Part shown: positions 1 through 7,876 of the stretch, in pieces | How positions within the stretch are numbered: the stretch's first letter is position 1 | Layout: each line of letters opens with the position of its first letter | Source of the DNA: Pelagimonas sp. | Lineage (GTDB): Bacteria; Pseudomonadota; Alphaproteobacteria; Rhodobacterales; Rhodobacteraceae | Direction of reading: 5' to 3' | DNA: 64,000 nucleotides | Assembly (NCBI GenBank): GCA_025210345.1 | Contig: JAOARX010000037.1 | Location: forward strand, 1 to 64,000 | Program-made: the position numbers and the translations under genes | Notes under the pieces: generated by a model | Told to the model about the DNA's origin: nothing | The model's database searches: none | What the model saw: only the letters and a program-made list of their open reading frames with translations

Positions 1-69
1 CCCCCCCCCCCCCCCGCCCCCCCCCCCCCCCCCCCCCCCGCCCCCCCCCCCGCCCCCCCCCCCCCCCCC
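1..69. repeat. Poly-C low-complexity contig edge
   Basis: The first 69 bases are cytosine except for three isolated G residues. No gene or structure fits. The block sits exactly at the window edge and passes abruptly into normal complexity, so a sequencing or assembly artefact is more likely than a genomic homopolymer. Confidence 0.8.
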
Positions 70-137
70 GGCGGCGCGCGCTGTCCCCTCGCAGGCCAAT
101 AAAACTTGGGGATGTTTGGGCAGAAGAACGACAGGGC

Positions 138-1070
138 CTAGGGCAAAACAGACAGCCAGAACCAGACGCTGACAACCGAAAGCGAGGTGGCGATCAACAC
201 GCTTGAGGCCGCGACGCGGCGTGCGACCCCATACATATTGGCAAAGATATAGGTGTTGATGCCCGGTGCCATCGATGCGGTCAGAACGACCGACCGGAAC
301 GCATTGGTGGAAATGCCGGTCAGGCTGCCGATGGTCCAGGCAATGCTGGGATGGATGATCAGCGCGCAGGTGCAGATCATGGCAATCACCCGCAGGTCTC
401 CGTCCGGGCGATAGCGGTACAGCACGCCCCCGGTGCCGAACAGCGCGGCGGGCAAAGCGGCGGTGACGATCATGTTCAGGGCCGTATTGGCCGGCGTGGG
501 CAGCGATAGATTCGCAAGATTGGCCAGCACCCCCAGCGTGATGCCAATCACCAGCGCGTTGCGGAACATGGCGCGCAGGACTTTGCCGGGCAGGGCGCGG
601 GCCGGGGTGCCGCGCGCGCGGGCGATCTCCATCGCCGTGATACCGATGCCATAGCAAAAGGGCGAATGCAGCGCGACGATCATATAGTTGGCTTCCAGCG
701 CCGCGCCGGTGCCAAAGGCACGCTCGGTCACGGCAAGGCCCAGCATCACCGAATTGGCGAACAGACAGCAAAAACCGATGGCGACGCTGTCTTCCCAGGG
801 GCGATGAAACAGGTGGCGCGCGGCAAAGAGGCCGATAAAGAAACAGGTGAGCGAGCCCGCGTAAAAGCTGATCAGGATCCAGGGGTCAAACGCGCCCCCC
901 AGTTCCAGTGACGAGATGGCTTTGAACAAAAGCGCCGGGATGGCGATATTGCTGGCAAAGGCCATGATCCCATCAATGGCGTCTTGTGTCAGCCAGCCGC
1001 GCCAGGACGCCCCATAGCCCGCGCCAATGACCAAAAAGACCGGAAGGATGACGTCGAGAAGCGCTTGCAT
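138..1070 (-). CDS. AEC family transporter (auxin efflux carrier type)
   Basis: A 310-residue integral membrane protein with about ten hydrophobic segments across its whole length, starting MQALLDVILPVFLVIGAGYG, which is typical of the AEC/PIN-like family. Family members export or exchange small organic acids across the inner membrane; the substrate cannot be told from sequence. Length is normal for the family (about 300-320). It lies on the same strand as the MBL hydrolase and TatD genes, with about 60 bp between, so it may be the last gene of that transcript. The ATG at 1070 is the only sensible start. Confidence 0.85.
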   Translation of the reverse strand: MQALLDVILPVFLVIGAGYGASWRGWLTQDAIDGIMAFASNIAIPALLFKAISSLELGGAFDPWILISFYAGSLTCFFIGLFAARHLFHRPWEDSVAIGFCCLFANSVMLGLAVTERAFGTGAALEANYMIVALHSPFCYGIGITAMEIARARGTPARALPGKVLRAMFRNALVIGITLGVLANLANLSLPTPANTALNMIVTAALPAALFGTGGVLYRYRPDGDLRVIAMICTCALIIHPSIAWTIGSLTGISTNAFRSVVLTASMAPGINTYIFANMYGVARRVAASSVLIATSLSVVSVWFWLSVLP

Positions 1071-1132
1071 CTTTGGCCTTTGGGATTGCGAGGGCAGGGC
1101 CTCTGGCGGGGTATTCGGAAAAGCGGTGAAGC

Positions 1133-1930
1133 CTAGGCAGGCAGGGTGATCACCAGACCATCATGGGCCGGGGTGACGTGGTCGGGGGTTTCGGCGTCAA
1201 CCGTGGCATAGTCCAGGTCAATGTGCATATTGGTGAGCACGGCGCGTTTGGGCTTGGCCTTTGCGATCCATTCCAGCGCAAGATCCAGATGCGCATGCGT
1301 CGGGTGCGGCGTGCGACGCAGCGCGTCGACGATAAAGACATCGAGATCTTGCAACTGTGCCCATGCCGCATCGTTCATCTTGGCCACATCAGGCAGATAG
1401 GCCAGCCCGTTGATCCGGAACCCCAGCGCGTCGATCGCGCCGTGATTGACTTCGAACGGCGTGAGCGTAATGTCCCCACCCGCCCCGGAAATGCAGAAGG
1501 GGCCATCAATGGTGTGCAGGTTCAAAATCGGAGGATAGGGCGAGCCCGCGGGCTGCACAAAGGCATAGCCAAAGCGCGACAGCAGGTCGTTTTGCGTATG
1601 GCCATCGGCCCAGACATTCAGCCGTTCACGCGTGTTGAACACGATTTGGCGCAGGTCATCAAGCCCATGCACGTGATCCGCATGGGAATGGGTCCATGCC
1701 ACCGCATCAAGCCGATCAATCCCGGTGTCCAGCAGCTGCGCATGCATATCCGGCGTGGTGTCGATCAGCACACGGGTGGTGCCCGCCGCGCTGATCCGTT
1801 CAACCAGCAATGAGCAGCGACGGCGGCGGTTTCGGGGATTGCTTGGATCGCAATCGCCCCATTTGTTGCCAATCCGGGGCACCCCGCCAGATGATCCACA
1901 TCCCAATATGGTAAAGCGCAGCTCGTCCAT
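1133..1930 (-). CDS. MBL-fold metallo-hydrolase (PhnP-like)
   Basis: A 265-residue metallo-beta-lactamase-fold protein. The N-terminus LGCGSSGGVPRIG and the metal-binding motif THSHADHVHGLDDLR are those of the PhnP/RNase Z-like branch, which hydrolyses phosphodiesters; a later conserved His lies in ANMHIDLDY-like sequence near the C-terminus (NMHIDLDY). No other phosphonate genes are nearby, so a role in the PhnP step is not implied. Its ATG overlaps the tatD stop codon (TGATG; a GTG one codon upstream is also possible), so the two are almost certainly cotranscribed and translationally coupled, the usual arrangement in alphaproteobacteria. Confidence 0.85.
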   Translation of the reverse strand: MDELRFTILGCGSSGGVPRIGNKWGDCDPSNPRNRRRRCSLLVERISAAGTTRVLIDTTPDMHAQLLDTGIDRLDAVAWTHSHADHVHGLDDLRQIVFNTRERLNVWADGHTQNDLLSRFGYAFVQPAGSPYPPILNLHTIDGPFCISGAGGDITLTPFEVNHGAIDALGFRINGLAYLPDVAKMNDAAWAQLQDLDVFIVDALRRTPHPTHAHLDLALEWIAKAKPKRAVLTNMHIDLDYATVDAETPDHVTPAHDGLVITLPA

Positions 1931-2733
1931 CACGCGGCGGCCTGTTTCAGGTTGGCCTTGGGGAACAGCCTGTCAAAGTTGGCTTCGGTCGCCTGCGCAA
2001 ACTCTTCATAGCTGACACCAAAGACCTCGGCCCCCACTTTGGCGGTATGGGCGACATAGGCGGGTTCATTGCGTTTGCCGCGATAAGGCGGTGGTGCAAG
2101 ATAGGGGCTGTCGGTTTCCACCAGAATGCGATCCAGCGGCGCATCGGCAAAGATCGCGCGCAGATCCTTGGATTTGGGAAAGGCGGCGATGCCGGACATG
2201 GACAGGTAAAACCCCAGATCCAGAGCCGCGCGGCCCAGTTCGGGCGATGAGCTGAAGCAATGCATTACGCAGGAAAAGGGCTGTGCCCGATGCATATCGG
2301 TGAGGATGCGGGCCATATCGTCATCCGCGTCGCGCGCGTGGATGATCAAAGGCAGGCCCGTGGTCTGGGCGGCTTCGATGTGGATCTTAAGCGATTGCTT
2401 TTGGATGTCTTTGCTGTCGGCGGTGTAGTGGTAATCCAGACCGGTTTCCCCGATGCCCACGAATTTCGGATGCTGCGACAGGGCGACCAGCTGATCCACG
2501 GTGGCCAGGGGCTCCTCTGCGGCGCTCATGGGGTGGGTGCCTGCGGCGTAGAACACGGGGTCATGAGCCTCGGCGATGACGCGGACCTGCGGTTCGTTTT
2601 TCAAACGGGTGCAGATTGTAACCATCCGGTGCACCCCGGCGTCCAGGGCGTTTTGAATGACCTGCGGGCGCGTTTCGTCGAAATCCGGGAAATCGAGATG
2701 GCAGTGGCTGTCGGTGATCAGGGCGTTGGTCAT
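1930..2733 (-). CDS. tatD: TatD family DNase/hydrolase
   Basis: 267 residues, the family length. The N-terminal metal site DSHCHLDFPDF, the GETGLDYHY motif and the C-terminal VETDSPYLAPPPYRGKRNEP are textbook TatD signatures of the metal-dependent TIM-barrel amidohydrolase superfamily. Characterised members are 3'-5' exonucleases acting on DNA or RNA. The ATG at 2733 is preceded by a good AGGAGA ribosome site. It overlaps the downstream MBL-fold gene. In many relatives tmk and holB lie just upstream; here that place is taken by the end of the Kef-type antiporter. Confidence 0.93.
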   Translation of the reverse strand: MTNALITDSHCHLDFPDFDETRPQVIQNALDAGVHRMVTICTRLKNEPQVRVIAEAHDPVFYAAGTHPMSAAEEPLATVDQLVALSQHPKFVGIGETGLDYHYTADSKDIQKQSLKIHIEAAQTTGLPLIIHARDADDDMARILTDMHRAQPFSCVMHCFSSSPELGRAALDLGFYLSMSGIAAFPKSKDLRAIFADAPLDRILVETDSPYLAPPPYRGKRNEPAYVAHTAKVGAEVFGVSYEEFAQATEANFDRLFPKANLKQAAA

Positions 2734-2866
2734 GTCATCTCCTTTGGTGCGGTTGTGCGGGATGGGGCGAGCGGGGTCAAGGTCGCGCAGGGCTGTTGCG
2801 AGACCGGCGGGCCGACCTGAACCGCCGCCGCGCAGTACATTGGGCAGGGTGTTGGGAAAAACAACT

Positions 2867-2903
2867 AAGGTTCAGACTGTTCCTCGCCCGGTATCTGAAC
2901 CTT
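2867..2903 (-). terminator. Probable intrinsic terminator of the Kef-type antiporter gene
   Basis: A perfect 10-bp inverted repeat AAGGTTCAGA/TCTGAACCTT with a 17-nt loop lies about 40 bp after the antiporter stop. Reading on the minus strand the stem is followed by AGTTGTTTTT, a modest U-run. It separates the antiporter from the tatD transcript. Confidence 0.6.
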
Positions 2904-2940
2904 GCTGCCCACCGCTGCGCATAAATGTATGGGCTCTGAG

Positions 2941-4821
2941 CTAGTCAGGCTTGGAATGCCCCGCTGCGGCCCGCACCTGTGCGTTGAGTTCTTCCTCCCA
3001 GATGTCGCGCATCTCGGTAAACTTGGCCATTGCGGCTTCGTTTTCGGCCATCGGCGTGTTGAAATCATGCTGTTTGGCCATCTCTAGCATGATTTCACGG
3101 TCTTTGGTGTCAAAGGCCTGCATCATGTTGCTTGCCTGAGCCCGATCAAACCCGAGGGCCTCGAACGTCGATCGCGCCATGCGCACGGAACTGTCATAGG
3201 TTTCGCGAATGATGTCGCGACAGCCAACCGACCAAAGATCATACACATGGTTCCGATCATAGGCGCGGGCAACGACATGGACGTTCGGGTGGTGCTTGCA
3301 AATATAGCGCACCATATCGGTGATTGCCTCCTTGCCATCAATTGCAACGACGATGACTTTCGCATCAGACAGGCCCGCAGCGGCCAAGAGATCAGGGCGC
3401 GTGGCATCTCCGAAATAGGCCTTCAGACCAAAGCGTCTGATGAATTCCAACTGTTCGCTGCTATAGTCCACGACGGTTGCGCTATATCCGGCGGCAGTCA
3501 GCGCACGGCTTATGATGCCGCCGACACGGCCATGACCGGCAATGATAATCTTTGACTGGTTTTCGATTTCATCGGCATCTTGCGTTTGGCCCTGCGCAAA
3601 ACGGGGTGCGATGAGGCGATCATAAACAATGAAGAGCGCAGGCGTCAGCAGCATCGACAAGGCCACAACCAACAGCAATATGTCAGACACCGCCGCCGGA
3701 ATAACCGCGTTGGCCACGGTGAACGACAAAAGAACAAACCCAAATTCCCCGGCCTGGGCCAGCCCCAGACCAAAGAGCCATTTGTCAGCCCCGTCCAGCT
3801 TGAAAATCCGCGCAAGCCCCAACAGGATCGCGGCTTTCAGGGCGATCAACCCGACTGTCAGCCCAAGCACCAGACCAAGACTGCTGGCCAGCAGGCCAAA
3901 GTTGATGCCAGCCCCGACCGTTATAAAGAACACGCCCAGAAACAGCCCCCTGAATGGGTCAATGTCGCTTTCCAATTCATGACGGTATTCGCTGCTGGCC
4001 AGCACCACACCCGCCAGGAATGTCCCAAGCGCAGGGGACAGGCCCACCAGGGTCATCAACAGCGCAATGCCAAGCACAAGCATCAAGGCCGTGCTCACGA
4101 ACAGCTCTCGCAAACGGGCCCGCGACACAAAGCGGAACAAGGGGCTGACCACATATCGGCCAAGCGCAATCACCCCGCCGACGGCCAACAGGGTCACCAA
4201 AGTCGTTTGCCAACCGCTCAGCCCATCCACCAGCGACAGGTTCAGGCCTCCGGTGTCATGGTGGTCGGTGTGACCATCGCCATGCGACAGCGCTTGGGTC
4301 AGCTCGGGCAAGGCTAAAAGCGGCACCAGCGCCAGCATGGGGATGACCGCAATGTCCTGCGCCAAAAGCACAGCAAAGCTGGCACGCCCCCCATCCGACT
4401 TTGAAAGCCCTTTTTCCTTGAGCGTCTGGTTCACAATCGCCGTGGAAGAAAGCGCCAGCACAAGGCCAATCGCCAAGGCAACTGACCAGGGCTGTCCCAG
4501 GACCATCGCGACACCCATGGCTGCGATGGTGGTCAGCCCGATCTGCAATCCGCCAAGCACAAAGATGCGGTGGCGCATCTCCCATAATTCGCGCGGGTTC
4601 ATTTCCAGGCCGATCAGGAACAGCATCATGACCACGCCAAATTCTGCGAAATGCTGCATGGCGATCACGTCCGCACCCGCAAGCGACAAGATTGGGCTAA
4701 TCGCAATGCCTGCAATCAGATACCCAAGAACCGATCCAAGCCCCAAGCGAGACGCAATTGGTACGGCGATGGCCCCCGCAAGAAACAGGATGAATGTAAT
4801 CAGCATAAATTCGGGGGTCAT
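2941..4821 (-). CDS. Kef-type (CPA2) monovalent cation/proton antiporter with TrkA-N domain
   Basis: 626 residues. The first about 400 are a 12-13 TM CPA2 exchanger domain with LGSVLGYLIAGIAISP, MMLFLIGLEMNPRELW and LALSSTAIV, followed by a cytosolic RCK/TrkA-N Rossmann domain that begins KIIIAGHGRVGG and so has the nucleotide-binding GxGxxG. This is the KefB/KefC/YbaL layout: K+ efflux coupled to H+ uptake, gated by nucleotide or glutathione ligands. An unusual His/Asp-rich cytosolic or periplasmic loop (SHGDGHTDHHDTGG, about residues 180-193) could bind metal. I prefer ATG 4821 over the GTG 12 bases upstream because AAGG lies at a usable distance. No kefF/kefG-type ancillary gene is adjacent. 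Confidence 0.88.
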   Translation of the reverse strand: MTPEFMLITFILFLAGAIAVPIASRLGLGSVLGYLIAGIAISPILSLAGADVIAMQHFAEFGVVMMLFLIGLEMNPRELWEMRHRIFVLGGLQIGLTTIAAMGVAMVLGQPWSVALAIGLVLALSSTAIVNQTLKEKGLSKSDGGRASFAVLLAQDIAVIPMLALVPLLALPELTQALSHGDGHTDHHDTGGLNLSLVDGLSGWQTTLVTLLAVGGVIALGRYVVSPLFRFVSRARLRELFVSTALMLVLGIALLMTLVGLSPALGTFLAGVVLASSEYRHELESDIDPFRGLFLGVFFITVGAGINFGLLASSLGLVLGLTVGLIALKAAILLGLARIFKLDGADKWLFGLGLAQAGEFGFVLLSFTVANAVIPAAVSDILLLVVALSMLLTPALFIVYDRLIAPRFAQGQTQDADEIENQSKIIIAGHGRVGGIISRALTAAGYSATVVDYSSEQLEFIRRFGLKAYFGDATRPDLLAAAGLSDAKVIVVAIDGKEAITDMVRYICKHHPNVHVVARAYDRNHVYDLWSVGCRDIIRETYDSSVRMARSTFEALGFDRAQASNMMQAFDTKDREIMLEMAKQHDFNTPMAENEAAMAKFTEMRDIWEEELNAQVRAAAGHSKPD

Positions 4822-5084
4822 GAGGACGGGCACCTTTCACGTAAGCGTTTCGCGATCCAAGGCACGCAACGCGGCCTATGCGGCTTTGAATTCCTTGCAA
4901 ACACCGCGATCCGGTGGTGCGACATTGGATAATCGCGTGCTGGGTCAGCATGCAAGCAGTTTGGTCACCGCGCAAGAGCGCGAACGGGTCGGGCATGTCG
5001 TGAACGGGGTGAGCTATGCGGGTCGCGCGACCGAAGGCAAACTGCCCAAGGTCAAATTGCAAACCGCCGCGCATCGCGGTGCAG

Positions 5085-5443
5085 ATGAACGACACTGCGG
5101 CGGGTGCATTCAGGCGTCTTATCGTTGAAACAAGGTGGACCGGCTGGGCCGCGCGCCCCCGGGGGTTCAAACCGTGACTTTGAGCGGGATGATTTATCCC
5201 CACTTTAAAGGTGGTTTAAGGCAGGTCGATTTGATGCGCGGGCAGGCGGGGCGGGGGCAGCCGATGATGATGGTCGACGGCATGGGTTGGGTTTGGAACC
5301 GCTGGGTGATCACCGAGGTGCAAGAGACCCGGACGCTGTTCATGGCGGATGGGGCCCCGCGCCAGATCGACTTTTCCATGAAGCTGGAAAGCTATGGCCC
5401 GGATGCGGGCGGCTTGTCTTCGTTTGTCGGGGGGGTGTTTTGA
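5085..5443 (+). pseudogene. Broken P2-like phage tail protein gpU
   Basis: The stretch from a GTG at 5135 reads VDRLGRAPP...VTLSGMIYPHFKGG and continues to MADGAPRQIDFSMKLESYG, the C-terminal two thirds of P2-type gpU, a tail-terminator protein. Immediately upstream in the same frame is SYR followed by TGA where the family has SYRW, so a Trp codon has become a stop. The likely N-terminus (MNDTAAGAFRR from 5085) is in another frame, and about seven residues usually found between GRAP and PGVQTVTLSG are missing. These defects together indicate a pseudogene. It overlaps gpX by one base (TGATG), the original phage operon structure. Confidence 0.7.
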
Positions 5444-5645
5444 TGGCGACCTACCGCACCCTTGAGGGGGACATGATCGATGAGATCTGCAAGGTGCATT
5501 ACGGACGCGAGGATAGGACCGTGGCGGTCTATGAAGCGAACCCCGGCCTGGCGGCGCTTGGTCGGTTTTGCCCTAAGGGATTGTGATCATCTTGCCGGAT
5601 GTTTTGCCCGATTCGGTCAGAACTCCGATCAGGCTGTGGGGGTAA
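5443..5645 (+). pseudogene. Frameshifted P2-like phage tail protein gpX (LysM-like)
   Basis: It starts MATYRTLEGDMIDEICKVHYG and reaches ANPGLAALG, matching the about 67-residue gpX family, which carries a LysM-like fold. The frame then reads RFCPKGL and stops at 5586. In the +1 frame the expected ending continues as GIVIILPDVLPDSVRTPIRLWG and stops at 5645, three bases before gpD. A lost base near 5565 plus a TAA in the shifted frame (VLP-stop-G) explain the break, so an intact gpX cannot be made. Confidence 0.72.
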
Positions 5646-5647
5646 TC

Positions 5648-6622
5648 ATGCACCTTGCCTTCCAGATATTTGCCGATGGTCAGGACGTAACAGGCCGGTT
5701 CCAGGACCGGCTGATCCGCATGACCGTCAAGGACGAAGCGGGCCAGAAATCCGACACGGCCGAGATCGAGCTGGACAATCGCGACACGGCTCTGGCGCTG
5801 CCCCAGACCGGCGCCAAGCTGGATCTGGCTTTGGGGTTGGGCGATGCGCTGGTCTCGATGGGGCGATATGTGGTCGATGAGATCAGCGGCGAGATCGGGG
5901 TTGATACGCTCACGATCAGCGCCAAGGCGGCGGATATGCTGGGCGGCATCCGGGCGCGCAAGACGCGGGCCTGGTCGGGGCAAACGCTGGGGGCGATGGT
6001 CGCTCAGATCGCGGGCGAACATGGGCTGACCCCACGTGTGAGCGCCAGCCTCGCGCAGCATCTCTATCCCTATCTGGCCCAGAACGCCGAAAGCGATCTG
6101 CACTTTCTGACCCGCCTGGCGCGCGATTTGGACGCCGTCGCCAAACCCGCCAGCGGGCATTTGGTCGTGGTCAAACGCGGCGAAGGCAAGGCGGCGGATG
6201 GATCGGACCTGCCGGTGTTCACGGTGCACCGCACTCAGATGAAAAGCGCTTCGTTCCGGGTCACATCGCGCGGCCGGGCCGGTGTCGTTGTGGCTGAGTG
6301 GGGCGAGCGCGCCGCAGGCGTGACCCACAAGGTGCGTGCGGGGCAGGGCGCGCCCGAACTGCATCTGCGCCACCGGTTCGGATCCGCCCCCGAGGCCCGC
6401 CGCGCCGCCCGATCCGCCCTTGAGCGCGGCAACCGCACCAGCGGCACGATCACCGTCAATCTTGGTGGATTTTGGGGGGAGCTGATGGCCGAGGCCAAGG
6501 TCAATATGCAGGGCATCCAGCCCGAGCTTTGCGGCGAATGGCTGATCAACTCGGTCACGCACACTTTGAACGGGACTCTGACCACCAGTTTCGAAGCAGA
6601 ACGCGACAATGAGGAAAAGTAA
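5648..6622 (+). CDS. P2-like phage late control protein gpD (tail hub)
   Basis: 324 residues, intact, with the features of the phage late control D family: an N-terminal beta-rich half (FQIFADGQDVTGRFQDRLI, SDTAEIELDNRD) and QNAESDLHFLTRLARDLDA in the middle, where the family has its gp27/VgrG-like hub fold. In P2 the protein forms the baseplate hub/tail tube cap. It begins 2 bp after the shifted gpX end and is followed at once by the next gene. With gpU and gpX broken and no capsid, terminase or integrase in view, it is a relic unless recruited elsewhere. Confidence 0.82.
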   Translation: MHLAFQIFADGQDVTGRFQDRLIRMTVKDEAGQKSDTAEIELDNRDTALALPQTGAKLDLALGLGDALVSMGRYVVDEISGEIGVDTLTISAKAADMLGGIRARKTRAWSGQTLGAMVAQIAGEHGLTPRVSASLAQHLYPYLAQNAESDLHFLTRLARDLDAVAKPASGHLVVVKRGEGKAADGSDLPVFTVHRTQMKSASFRVTSRGRAGVVVAEWGERAAGVTHKVRAGQGAPELHLRHRFGSAPEARRAARSALERGNRTSGTITVNLGGFWGELMAEAKVNMQGIQPELCGEWLINSVTHTLNGTLTTSFEAERDNEEK

Positions 6623-6623
6623 A

Positions 6624-7247
6624 ATGCGGCCTCCTAAGTTCACCGATCTGATCCCGGCGCAACAGGCGCATTTTGGCAATGGGCTGGGGCCGTATTGGCT
6701 GCCGGATCGGGCGCGCCGGTTCATCACATCTCAGATGTCCTGGTTCTTTGCCGATGCGAGCTGGCGGCACCATGATTTTGGCTATGCGGTCGGCGGGGAC
6801 CGCTGGGACCGCGCGCGCTGTGACAGGAAGTTTTTGGCCGCCATGTGGCGCGATGCGCTCTCGCAGGAACGATTGATTGCAGTGCCGCTGGCGCTGATGC
6901 TGGCGCTTACCTTTTATATCGCGGTGCGGATCGGCGGGCAGTTTGGCTCTTTTGTGTGTCGCGACGGTTACGCCGACATGGATGAGATCCTGGCGACCTA
7001 TGGTTCGGTGCATTGGGTCGGGATGCGGGGCATGGAGCCCGCTTGGTATCAGGCACGGCTTGCCAGCGGCAAAGTCGATTTGCGCCAAAGCTGGGACGAG
7101 GCAGAGTGGCTTTTGTGGGAAGAAGATCGCGGCCCGGACACGCCCCTGTTGTTCAAAACCGGCGAACCCGACCTGGCCCGCGCGATCCCCTTGGTTGAGG
7201 CGTGGCTGCGTAAGGAGGCTTATGTGATGGGGGCGCTGGATGGCTGA
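6624..7247 (+). CDS. Phage-associated membrane protein with phospholipase A2-like HDFGY motif
   Basis: 207 residues, intact; ATG 6624 has GAGG nine bases upstream and directly follows the gpD stop. Residues 45-75 read SWRHHDFGYAVGG and then RARCDRKF, closely resembling the catalytic helix of bacterial/fungal secreted phospholipase A2 (RHDFGY followed by R..D..F), with the His-Asp pair at 50-51. Residues 84-104 (RLIAVPLALMLALTFYIAV) are a membrane segment, and about 100 polar residues follow that I do not recognise. The cysteine usually preceding the catalytic His is Ser here. A lysis or membrane-active role for a tail module is inference. Confidence 0.5.
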   Translation: MRPPKFTDLIPAQQAHFGNGLGPYWLPDRARRFITSQMSWFFADASWRHHDFGYAVGGDRWDRARCDRKFLAAMWRDALSQERLIAVPLALMLALTFYIAVRIGGQFGSFVCRDGYADMDEILATYGSVHWVGMRGMEPAWYQARLASGKVDLRQSWDEAEWLLWEEDRGPDTPLLFKTGEPDLARAIPLVEAWLRKEAYVMGALDG

Positions 7248-7378
7248 GGTTTGCGAGGGAAGATTTAATGCACCAGTGCGAAAGAAATTTGCTGGTGCGC
7301 CTAAACAGTGCTTTAGTTAACTTTTCAAATGTACCTTTAGTGTTTATCGGGGGCGTAAATTTCTGAGAGGCGTGAGTA

Positions 7379-7876
7379 ATGTTCGATAGTCAAGATCATG
7401 GGAACGGTGCCGAGTTAATGACCATTGGTTACGAAGGCTCGACAATTAGCGACTTCGTTGCAACGCTCCGTGCAGCGGGTGTTCAGTGCTTAGTCGACGT
7501 GCGAGAGTTGCCGCTATCGAGAAAGAAAGGCTTTTCAAAGAATGCTTTGCGTGAAGCCTTGTCGGACGCAGGCATTAGATATGAGCATTTCAAAAAACTG
7601 GGTGACCCGAAACCAGGACGAGATGCAGCCAGAGCCGGTGATTATGCAACATTCCGCAAGATATTTAGTGAACATTTAGACACCGAAGATGCACAGTTGG
7701 CGCTTGATAGCGTCACGCCGATTGTTCTAAATGGTGGCGCGTGTCTGCTATGTTTTGAACGCAGTCACAAAGAATGTCATCGAAGCATGGTGGCAAACGA
7801 ATTGATTGAACGGACTGGCGTCAAAGTCAGGCATATTGGAGTGCGGCAAGGAATTGCAGGAGAACTCGTCGGATAA
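7379..7876 (+). CDS. DUF488 domain protein
   Basis: 165 residues, recognisable as DUF488 by the N-terminal MTIGYEGSTISDFVATLRA, the LVDVRELPLSRKKGFSK motif and the Cys/His box LLCFERSHKECHRSMVANEL. The family is widespread; its biochemical function is not established to my knowledge. The following gene overlaps its end, so the two form a transcriptional unit. Codon use and base composition are clearly more AT-rich than the dcw genes downstream, consistent with recent transfer. M1 at 7379 adds a short polar tail before the domain; the ATG at 7418 (MTIGYEG) is an alternative start. Confidence 0.82.
   Translation: MFDSQDHGNGAELMTIGYEGSTISDFVATLRAAGVQCLVDVRELPLSRKKGFSKNALREALSDAGIRYEHFKKLGDPKPGRDAARAGDYATFRKIFSEHLDTEDAQLALDSVTPIVLNGGACLLCFERSHKECHRSMVANELIERTGVKVRHIGVRQGIAGELVG

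Noticed and set aside
3580-4317. A 245-codon open frame antisense to the Kef-type antiporter
   Set aside because: Gln/Arg/His-rich shadow of a membrane protein gene; no family features and no ribosome site.
4822-7247. A complete prophage
   Set aside because: Only the end of a P2-like tail operon is present, with two broken genes and no head, terminase, integrase or attachment sites.
7268-7296. GCACCAG/CTGGTGC hairpin as a terminator before the DUF488 gene
   Set aside because: The stem is 7 bp with a 15-nt loop and is not followed by a T-run; too weak to call.
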